The translations under genes were made by a program, and so were the position numbers. 11,175 nucleotides of DNA, from positions 1 through 11,175 of the forward strand of contig CBDUBU010000128.1 of the NCBI GenBank assembly GCA_965365465.1, read 5' to 3'. This document shows positions 6,160 through 11,175 of the stretch, piece after piece. How positions within the stretch are numbered: position 1 is the stretch's first letter; the number at the start of each line of letters is the position of its first letter. The notes below the pieces were generated by a model that was given only the letters and a program-made list of their open reading frames with translations, was not told the origin of the DNA and did no database searches. This DNA is from CBDUBU01 sp965365465 (lineage in GTDB: Bacteria; Bacteroidota; Rhodothermia; Rhodothermales; DASSAV01).

Positions 6160-7491
6160 ATGAGCATAGGGGAGAAGAAGTGGTCAGGCGAGGTTGTCTT
6201 ATTGGGGCTCGTTTTCCTGCTCGCCGGGTGTGCGAGCACCGGAAAACGGTATGAAAAAGCTGCCGAACTGGAGGCGGCAGGCCGGTATTCCGATGCAAGC
6301 GAGTATTACATCAAGGTGCTCAAAAAGGAACCATCCTGGCAGGAAGCCCGGACGCGCCTGATGAGTTCCGGCGGCAGGGCTGTGGATCTGTATCTTCAGG
6401 AAGCGAGAAGCGCGGAGCAAGCCCAGAACTATGAGCAAGCATTGCGAATGCTGGGTAAACTGGACGACCTGCGAGACCGTGCGCGGGAGGTTAGCGTCAC
6501 GTTTCCGGTCCCGGAAGACTATGCCGGTTTCCGTGAGCGGCTGGTCGGAAATGCACGGACGGCGCTTCTGGATGAGGGAGCCAGAGCAGAGGCGGCAGGC
6601 CGGTGGCCCGAGGCATTGAAGGCGTTCGAGCGGGTGCGCGCCCGGTATGCGGAAACACCGGATCTGCGACGCGAACTGGATCAGGCTCGTGTGAGAGTCT
6701 ACGGAAAGTGGAGCGAACAGGAGATGGCATCCGGGCATTTTCGCGCTGCGTACGAACGCGCCGGTCAGGCGCTCGCCCTTGCAGGTCATGATGCCCCGGA
6801 AACGCAGCGCCTTCAGGAACTTCAAACTGAGACCCTGGAAAACGGAACGCGCCGGCTGACCCTGCTGCCGGTCTGGGCAACGGAGCGTATCTCCCGGCAA
6901 ACCCCCTCCGGCTTTCTCGAAGACCTGAACGATGCGCTCGTCTACCGTCAGGGGTCGGAGCCGCCGCTTTTTATCGAGATGACGAGCCCACTTGAACTGC
7001 GCCGGGAGCTTCGTCGCTTGCGGTATGACCGGAGAGGGATTACGCGCAGCGAAGCAGCTGAAGTGGGGAAGGTGCTGGATACAGATTATGTCGTCCTGCT
7101 TGAAGCGAAGAGTTACAAAGAGGAAGAGCGTAATGTGCGGGAAGAGGCGCGGAAAGCTCCGCTTCGCGGAAGAACAGGCGGGGATACCACTTACGTAATG
7201 CGTCGCGTGACGCTTGCGCTGGATGCTTCCGCTCAATACCAGATTCTCGATCCGTATACCCGTGGCGTGGTCGATATCGGCGTCGTGAAAGCTGATGTTG
7301 CCGGTGAGGTGCGTCATGGGTTCTATGGCGGGCAATACCGGGATCTTGTGCTGTCTGACGACGAACAGCGGCTTTTCGATGAAGCAGCGCAGCGGGCAAA
7401 AAGACAGGAACTGGAGGACCGTCTGGTTGAAAAACTGGCGGAACGTCTTTCAGATCGTCTGTTCGACGTGATACTGAGTCGTATCCGATAA
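6160..7491 (+). CDS. TPR-repeat lipoprotein with a possible CsgG/LpoB-like C-terminal half
   Basis: Predicted outer-membrane or periplasmic lipoprotein of 443 residues; function unknown. The ATG at 6160 is preferred over an in-frame GTG at 6085 because it gives a proper lipoprotein signal: Lys6-Lys7, a hydrophobic core at 12-20, and lipobox LAGC with Cys24. Four TPR-like helical units follow, at about residues 35-60 (EAAGRYSDAS), 84-105 (SAEQAQNYEQAL), 142-165 (EAAGRWPEAL) and 188-210 (EMASGHFRAAY). From ~255 the protein changes to mixed alpha/beta, with LTLLPVW and VLDTDYVVLLEA (305-316). That pattern recalls the GxxLxxDYVV stretch of CsgG- or LpoB-type lipoproteins, but this is inference. 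The last ~40 residues are a charged helix. Its start lies 78 bases after thyA, so read-through from thyA is possible. It may be a scaffold for an envelope complex, but no partner is visible. Confidence 0.8.
   Translation: MSIGEKKWSGEVVLLGLVFLLAGCASTGKRYEKAAELEAAGRYSDASEYYIKVLKKEPSWQEARTRLMSSGGRAVDLYLQEARSAEQAQNYEQALRMLGKLDDLRDRAREVSVTFPVPEDYAGFRERLVGNARTALLDEGARAEAAGRWPEALKAFERVRARYAETPDLRRELDQARVRVYGKWSEQEMASGHFRAAYERAGQALALAGHDAPETQRLQELQTETLENGTRRLTLLPVWATERISRQTPSGFLEDLNDALVYRQGSEPPLFIEMTSPLELRRELRRLRYDRRGITRSEAAEVGKVLDTDYVVLLEAKSYKEEERNVREEARKAPLRGRTGGDTTYVMRRVTLALDASAQYQILDPYTRGVVDIGVVKADVAGEVRHGFYGGQYRDLVLSDDEQRLFDEAAQRAKRQELEDRLVEKLAERLSDRLFDVILSRIR
6271..6604 (+). repeat. 16-base direct repeat encoding EAAGR in two TPR-like units
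   Basis: GAGGCGGCAGGCCGGT occurs exactly at 6271-6286 and 6589-6604, 318 bases (106 codons) apart and in the same frame. Both copies encode Glu-Ala-Ala-Gly-Arg at the turn of a TPR-like helix pair (residues 38-42 and 144-148 of the lipoprotein). Identity at the DNA level suggests fairly recent internal duplication or gene conversion between repeat units, or simply shared codon preference. Confidence 0.7.
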
Positions 7492-7570
7492 CTCTTTTAT
7501 GCTTAAGTGAATGCATTCTGCTCCGATACAAGCCTGACGAGCTTCTTTACGAATCCTGTCATTGGAAACC

Positions 7571-7987
7571 ATGAAACCAGGCGCTTCTTCTACCCGAACC
7601 GGAAATAAACCCCCTGCAGCCGGAGCACCACGCATTTTCTGGTTGTCGCAGGCAGTCGTAGATATCCTGGTGACGGTGTTTATTGCGGTAAGCGCTGGCA
7701 TGGACCTGCAATGGGGGAAATGGGTTCTTTTCGTGTACACGCCCTTCATGGTGCTGATGAAAGGGGTCGCTGCGTTCAGCGGCAGCGTGACAACCCTCCC
7801 CAAACGTAGCCGCGCGGAAGCGCCGGCCTGGTTTTACCATGTGCTCTACGGGCTTAACGTGGCGATTCTGCTCTTTGCCGGCTGGTGGTTGCTGGCGGCA
7901 GGATGGCTTGCCATCTGGGCGCTTTCTGCCTACGCAGCATCTCGCATGAAACTTCCTGCGAAAAGTAAGGCCGGCAGGCGCCGCTGA
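7571..7987 (+). CDS. Small integral membrane protein, hypothetical
   Basis: Not recognised. With the ATG at 7571 it has 138 residues; a TTG three codons earlier (7562) is an alternative start. The first ~20 residues are polar and Pro/Ala/Gly-rich. Three or four membrane segments follow: one from IFWLSQAVVDILVTVFIAV, one around WVLFVYTPFMVLMKGVAAF, and a long stretch from FYHVLYGLNVAILLF through the WWLLAAGWLAIWAL run that could span once or twice. The C-terminus is strongly basic (KSKAGRRR) and probably cytoplasmic. It follows the TPR lipoprotein after 79 bases and precedes a terminator-like hairpin, so it may end that transcription unit. Its size and helix count loosely recall TRAP small permeases (DctQ), and a binding protein lies downstream. 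I see no DctQ motif, and the hairpin separates them. Confidence 0.65.
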   Translation: MKPGASSTRTGNKPPAAGAPRIFWLSQAVVDILVTVFIAVSAGMDLQWGKWVLFVYTPFMVLMKGVAAFSGSVTTLPKRSRAEAPAWFYHVLYGLNVAILLFAGWWLLAAGWLAIWALSAYAASRMKLPAKSKAGRRR

Positions 7988-7996
7988 TCCAACGGC

Positions 7997-8032
7997 TTGG
8001 CGCCAATCGCTGATAAGCGATTTCTTCTTCTT
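7997..8032 (+). terminator. Rho-independent terminator-like hairpin after the membrane protein gene
   Basis: AATCGCT (8005-8011), loop GATA, and the exact complement AGCGATT (8016-8022) are followed by a T-rich tract (TTCTTCTTCTTC). A 10-base palindrome TTGGCGCCAA (7997-8006) overlaps its left arm. The stem is short, but the loop and T-rich tail fit an intrinsic terminator 10-15 bases after the stop at 7985-7987, separating the membrane protein from the TRAP binding protein. Confidence 0.65.
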
Positions 8033-8111
8033 CGGAGAGCAGGCATTTGCTGGATTCTTGCGCGTGCGAGCCTGAGCCAGTATACTGTCGCTTCCAGAGT
8101 GACGGAACAGC

Positions 8112-8117
8112 AAGGAG
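8112..8117 (+). promoter_or_regulatory. Ribosome binding site of the TRAP binding protein gene
   Basis: AAGGAG with nine bases to the ATG at 8127. It stands out because most other genes in the window have no clear Shine-Dalgarno, so it supports this start. Confidence 0.7.
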
Positions 8118-8126
8118 AGCAGGACT

Positions 8127-9275
8127 ATGCAGAGGCGCGATTTTGTCAGGAAAGCGGCGCTGGGAGCCGCCGGGGGCGGCCTGTTCGCGGGATGCGGCGA
8201 CCGGGACACGCAGCAGGAGGGCGCTCCAAGTGTCGTGACCCGTTCCAATGTGCAGTGGCGGCTCGTATCCAGTTACGGGCGCGCCCTCGATACGCTTTTT
8301 GGCGCTCCGGAAGGTCTGGCTCGCCGCGTAGAGGCGCTCACCGAGGGGCGGTTCAAGATCCGGGTGTACCCGGCAGGCGAAATCGTACCGGCGCTTGAGG
8401 TGCTCGGAACTGTTCAGAACGGCACAGTCCAGATGGGCCATTCGGCCAGCTATTACTATGTAGGCAAAAATCCTGCGCTGGCTTTCGATACGTGCGTTCC
8501 CTTCGGGTTGACGGCGCGTCAGCAGAATGCCTGGTTGTATTACGGCGGAGGGCTGGAACTGATGCGGGAGCAATTCGCCGATTTCAACATCATCAACCTC
8601 CCTGGCGGCAACACCGGGGCGCAGATGGGAGGATGGTTCCGGCGCGAAATCAATGCGCTGTCGGATCTGCGGGGGCTTAAGATGCGCATTCCCGGCCTGG
8701 GAGGAGAGGTGATGAGCGAACTCGGCGCGACGGTGCAGGTGCTGGGAGGAGGCGATATCTATCCGGCGTTGGAGCGCGGCGCCATTGACGCGACCGAATG
8801 GGTGGGGCCGTACGATGATGAGAAGTTGGGCTTCCATCGGATTGCAAAAAACTATTACTATCCCGGATGGTGGGAGCCTGGCCCGAACGTATCGTTCTAC
8901 GTCAACCGGACGGCCTGGGACCAACTGCCGAAGACCTATCAGGAGACCCTCGAAACGGCCGCTGCGGAAGCCAACCAGCGTATGCTGGCGCAGTATGACG
9001 CTCGTAATGCCGAAGCATTGACCCGCCTTCTGGAAGCAGGAGTGCGGCTCCGTCCTTTTCCACAGGAGATGATGGGGGCTGCCGAACGGATCACGAAGGA
9101 TCTGTTGAGCACGCAGGCAGCCGATGCCTCCTTCAACAAGGTTTACACGGCCTTTAATAAATGGAAGGCCGATGCTTTCCAGTGGTTTGCTACTGCCGAG
9201 CATTCGTACGCGGCATTTGCCTTTGCCGGCGCCTGCCCGAGTGGAGCGCCGGCTGATGAAGAATGCGCCCTGTGA
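8127..9275 (+). CDS. TRAP transporter solute-binding protein, DctP/TakP-like, Tat lipoprotein
   Basis: Periplasmic high-affinity binding protein of a tripartite (TRAP) carboxylate transporter, 382 residues. The closest style is TakP, which binds 2-oxo acids such as pyruvate. The N-terminus has a twin-arginine signal (RRDFVRK, Arg3-Arg4) and a lipobox LFAGC with Cys23, so it is likely Tat-exported folded and lipid-anchored. Seen: GLKMRIPG with Arg187, the family's conserved carboxylate-binding arginine; ALERGAIDATEWVGPYDD (Glu224-Trp225); and PGWWEPGPNVSFYVN. These are the TakP-type stretches. The long C-terminal helical part also fits. The last residues carry two cysteines (GACP and EECAL), an unusual tail. 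AAGGAG lies 9 bases before the ATG, one of the few clear ribosome sites here. No DctQ or DctM permease gene follows, so it is an orphan within this window. Ligand not determined. Confidence 0.92.
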   Translation: MQRRDFVRKAALGAAGGGLFAGCGDRDTQQEGAPSVVTRSNVQWRLVSSYGRALDTLFGAPEGLARRVEALTEGRFKIRVYPAGEIVPALEVLGTVQNGTVQMGHSASYYYVGKNPALAFDTCVPFGLTARQQNAWLYYGGGLELMREQFADFNIINLPGGNTGAQMGGWFRREINALSDLRGLKMRIPGLGGEVMSELGATVQVLGGGDIYPALERGAIDATEWVGPYDDEKLGFHRIAKNYYYPGWWEPGPNVSFYVNRTAWDQLPKTYQETLETAAAEANQRMLAQYDARNAEALTRLLEAGVRLRPFPQEMMGAAERITKDLLSTQAADASFNKVYTAFNKWKADAFQWFATAEHSYAAFAFAGACPSGAPADEECAL

Positions 9276-9313
9276 CGGGAGGCTCCATTCTCGAATAAAG
9301 CCCGGTAAGTGAA

Positions 9314-10036
9314 TTGGAATCAATGATTCTGGCGGCAGGCCTGGGCACGCGACTGCGCCCACTCACCGACAACATTCCCAAGGCGCTCGTGGAGGTAGGA
9401 GGCGTGCCCGTGCTGGAACACGTGGCGCGGCGGCTCATTGCCGCCGGCTCGGAGCGTCTCATCATCAATGTGCATCACCATGCAGACAAGGTGCGCGAAT
9501 TTGTGAGACTGCGTGAGGGATTCGGCATCGATGTGCTCATTTCCGAAGAGTTGGGCCAGCCTCTGGAGACGGGGGGCGGGCTAAAACACGCTGCCTCGCA
9601 GTTCCGGCGCGAAGCGCCCTTCTTCATGCACAATGCCGATATCCTTACTGATCTGGACTTGCATGGCCTCTATGCGCATCACATATCCTCCGGGGCGCTG
9701 GCTACACTGGCAGTCAGATCCCCCGAAACCCCTCGCTACCTTGCTTTCGACGAGGCGGATAACCTGTGCGGCTACGGAAACGTCGAGAAAGACTACGAAC
9801 ATCTGGTTCGAGTGCCTGAAGGCGGGCTGAAGCGCGTTGACTTCTGCGGGGTGCAAGTCATCTCACCGAACTTGCTTGACCTCATTACTGAAACAGGAGT
9901 CTTCTCGATCATAAAGGTCTATCTCAGGCTCGCACAGCAAGGAATGTTGATACGACCTTTTCACGTAAACAATGTCCTCTGGGTGGACATCGGGAAGCCT
10001 GAGCGACTTCGGGAAGCACGGGCAAGGTTTGGCTGA
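9314..10036 (+). CDS. Sugar-phosphate nucleotidyltransferase, MurU/RfbA-like
   Basis: Transfers a nucleoside monophosphate from an NTP to a sugar 1-phosphate, making an activated NDP-sugar in the cytoplasm; it may serve cell-wall recycling (MurU-like, N-acetylmuramate 1-phosphate) or surface polysaccharide. Seen with the TTG start: LAAGLGTRLRPLT and Pro22-Lys23 (nucleotide-binding signature), ETGGG at 85-89 as in MurU, Asp109 in HNADILTD, and Asp225 in LWVDIGKPERL (the metal-binding pair). Its 240 residues equal a bare catalytic domain without a C-terminal beta-helix. I chose TTG 9314 because it gives MESMILAAG, matching the usual MKAMILAAG; the ATG at 9323 would clip the first strand. It begins 38 bases after the TRAP protein and ends 50 bases before the LOG gene, so co-transcription is likely. 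No AmgK-like sugar kinase is adjacent. The sugar is not known. Confidence 0.87.
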   Translation: MESMILAAGLGTRLRPLTDNIPKALVEVGGVPVLEHVARRLIAAGSERLIINVHHHADKVREFVRLREGFGIDVLISEELGQPLETGGGLKHAASQFRREAPFFMHNADILTDLDLHGLYAHHISSGALATLAVRSPETPRYLAFDEADNLCGYGNVEKDYEHLVRVPEGGLKRVDFCGVQVISPNLLDLITETGVFSIIKVYLRLAQQGMLIRPFHVNNVLWVDIGKPERLREARARFG

Positions 10037-10063
10037 AAACGTCGGTAGTTCCCTTTGCGTAAA

Positions 10064-10073
10064 AGAACGTTCT
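10064..10073. promoter_or_regulatory. Short palindrome before the LOG gene
   Basis: AGAACGTTCT is a perfect 10-base palindrome in the 50-base gap between the nucleotidyltransferase stop and the LOG gene start. It could be an operator half or chance; there is no second copy nearby. Confidence 0.2.
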
Positions 10074-10086
10074 GCAACGTGGCTAT

Positions 10087-10662
10087 ATGTCGAAAAATAT
10101 CTGTGTCTACTGCGCGTCCAGCAACTACATACGTGAAACCTTTGTTGAAACAGCGGAAACGTTGGGGCAGTTGCTGGCCGAAGGCCGCCATACCCTCATC
10201 TACGGCGGCGGCAATGTTGGACTGATGGGTGTTCTGGCTCGTTCGGTACACGAGCATGGAGGAACCGTGGTCGGCTATATACCGGATGCGCTCAAACGCA
10301 TCGAAGGAGTAGCCTACGACGTAGCGGACGAATTGCACATTACGGAAACCATGCAGGAACGCAAGGCGCATATGTTTACCCGCGCCGATGCGTTTGTTGT
10401 ATTGCCGGGCGGCTTCGGTACGCTGGAGGAGTTTATGGAGGTGCTAACCCTCAAGCAACTCCGCTACCATAACAAACCTATCGTACTGGTTAACACAGAG
10501 GGGTTTTACGATCCGCTGATCGATCTTTTCGAGCATTTCTACCGCGAAAGGTTCGCTCGCGAGAAATACCGCGCCCTGTACCATGTGGCGATCACTCCAT
10601 CGGAGGCGCTCGCCTATGTATGTTCCTACATCTATACCCCCACGGCAGATAAGTGGACTTGA
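10087..10662 (+). CDS. LOG-family nucleotide 5'-monophosphate phosphoribohydrolase (TIGR00730)
   Basis: Cytoplasmic Rossmann-fold enzyme of the LONELY GUY group. Characterised members hydrolyse AMP or cytokinin riboside 5'-monophosphate to the free base and ribose 5-phosphate. The 191 residues are typical of type I LOGs. Seen: VYCASS near the N-terminus, YGGGNVGLMG at 39-48, MQERKAHM at 89-96 with the conserved Arg92, and the signature PGGFGTLEE at 107-115 whose Glu115 is the catalytic acid. EEFMEVLTLKQL follows, as in the dimerising helix of the family. Its stop lies 18 bases from the stop of a converging gene. The bacterial role is usually nucleotide turnover; cytokinin production cannot be inferred from sequence alone. 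The ATG at 10087 is the natural start (MSKNICVYCAS). Confidence 0.95.
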   Translation: MSKNICVYCASSNYIRETFVETAETLGQLLAEGRHTLIYGGGNVGLMGVLARSVHEHGGTVVGYIPDALKRIEGVAYDVADELHITETMQERKAHMFTRADAFVVLPGGFGTLEEFMEVLTLKQLRYHNKPIVLVNTEGFYDPLIDLFEHFYRERFAREKYRALYHVAITPSEALAYVCSYIYTPTADKWT

Positions 10663-10680
10663 GATGCCGGATCGCCTGTA

Positions 10681-11037
10681 TTATTGCTGGAGGGTAATGC
10701 TGAAAAGCCTTCTGACGGCGTAAACCTTGCCGTCCTCTTCCCGTATGGCGGAAGGACCGGTGTCCGGAGCGACAAAGTCTTTCCGGTTTATGGTTTTGGC
10801 AATGGGTTCAGGTACGATGTAATATGTTCCCTCAGATGGTTCAGGCAAACCTTCCACGGAAGTAATGAAAGTAACCTCAATCGGAACGTCATCTACAACG
10901 ATCTCTTCGCCTACAACGATCTCTTCGCCATGCATTTTTAGGGCGAGACCATTCTGGTCAGGCTCGAAGCTTTTATAAACGCGGTCGTTTTCGTCGGCCA
11001 GTCGGATCGTTTGTTTCGTCAGGTTTACAATCGGCAT
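10681..11037 (-). CDS. Uncharacterised conserved protein, 118 residues
   Basis: No function known to me, but the layout is familiar: an opening MPIVNLT, a central LPEPSEGTYYIV, then VAPDTGPSAIREEDGKVYAVRR. Similar small proteins occur in actinobacteria, phages and other genomes as hypothetical proteins. No signal peptide or membrane segment is seen; it is acidic, probably cytoplasmic and mostly beta. Residues near 37-49 contain GEEIVV twice in a row, from an exact 18-base tandem duplication. The ATG at 11037-11035 is preceded by an A-rich leader (AATAAAAG) rather than a Shine-Dalgarno, as is usual in Bacteroidota. It converges with the LOG gene. Confidence 0.75.
   Translation of the reverse strand: MPIVNLTKQTIRLADENDRVYKSFEPDQNGLALKMHGEEIVVGEEIVVDDVPIEVTFITSVEGLPEPSEGTYYIVPEPIAKTINRKDFVAPDTGPSAIREEDGKVYAVRRLFSITLQQ
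10893..10929. repeat. Perfect 18-base tandem duplication inside the 118-residue gene
   Basis: CTACAACGATCTCTTCGC occurs twice head to tail (10893-10910 and 10911-10928), with one further matching base. On the minus strand it encodes GEEIVV twice and keeps the reading frame. It could arise by replication slippage and may vary in copy number between strains. Confidence 0.9.
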
Positions 11038-11175
11038 CTTTTATTCACATCAGGTTCAATCTCAACTGATTCGTCATTAAAAACCTGTCCGGGCAACGTC
11101 CGTTCAGATCGGAGCGCCGATAGTTCGAGAATGTTACAGACCCCTGAAGTGCGCCTATCGAATAGTACAGGCTAG
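11038..11175. other. Non-coding tail of the window
   Basis: No supported gene. It should hold the promoter of the minus-strand 118-residue gene, but I could not identify its boxes. A 14-codon plus-strand ORF (11131-11175) is too short to credit. Confidence 0.5.

Noticed and set aside
6199..7335. Long minus-strand open frame (378 codons) opposite the TPR lipoprotein
   Set aside because: The plus strand has a lipobox and regular TPR-like units; the antisense product is Arg/Pro/His-rich and has no domain logic.
7571..7987. Small membrane protein as the DctQ subunit of a TRAP transporter
   Set aside because: No DctQ motif is recognised, no DctM follows, and a terminator-like hairpin separates it from the binding protein.
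7854..9362. Very long minus-strand open frame (502 codons) opposite the TRAP binding protein
   Set aside because: Length comes from codon bias of the real gene on the plus strand, which carries a signal peptide, ribosome site and TakP motifs; the antisense frame also crosses three gene boundaries.
11095..11150. GTTCGAG resembling a tRNA T-loop near the right end
   Set aside because: No acceptor stem, anticodon arm or CCA can be built around it.

Overview
The window looks like a stretch of bacterial chromosome of moderately high GC (by eye about 55%, not counted). It is densely packed with genes, and no gap exceeds about 180 bases. Most genes lack a strong Shine-Dalgarno sequence, and several products are predicted lipoproteins. 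The protein style (ApaG, the TPR lipoprotein, the GH50-like lipoprotein) suggests a marine Bacteroidota/Rhodothermota-type Gram-negative organism. That placement is an inference from style and needs a database comparison.

Layout. 1-806 (minus) is the first ~268 residues of a zinc-dependent polyol dehydrogenase, cut by the window edge. It diverges from xylA (984-2156, plus), a xylose isomerase with every catalytic and metal-ligand position recognisable. The ~177-base gap between them carries a 12-base palindrome and three AATTGA half-sites, so the two sugar genes may share a regulator. A strong hairpin follows xylA. Next comes a 703-residue lipoprotein that looks like an agarase-type (GH50-like, clan GH-A) glycoside hydrolase. 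The first 4.4 kb therefore reads as a small carbohydrate-use locus: polysaccharide hydrolysis at the cell surface, then aldose/ketose and polyol interconversion inside.

From 4.5 kb on the content is housekeeping and unlinked functions. There is apaG, a convergent small hypothetical gene on the minus strand, and thyA, which diverges from that small gene. They are followed by a lipoprotein with TPR-like repeats and a possible CsgG/LpoB-like C-terminal half, and a small membrane protein. After a terminator-like hairpin comes a Tat-exported, lipidated TakP/DctP-type TRAP solute-binding protein with no TRAP permease genes beside it. Then come a MurU-like sugar-phosphate nucleotidyltransferase and a LOG-family nucleotide phosphoribohydrolase, closely spaced and possibly co-transcribed with the binding protein. 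The window ends with a convergent 118-residue protein of a widespread uncharacterised type, carrying a perfect 18-base tandem duplication, and a short non-coding tail.

I found no CRISPR array, insertion sequence, integrase, tRNA or rRNA, and no convincing new multi-gene system. The points most worth a second look are the possible frameshift/deletion in the dehydrogenase at the left edge, the palindrome that includes the start codon of the hydrolase gene, the orphan TRAP binding protein, and the two small uncharacterised minus-strand genes.
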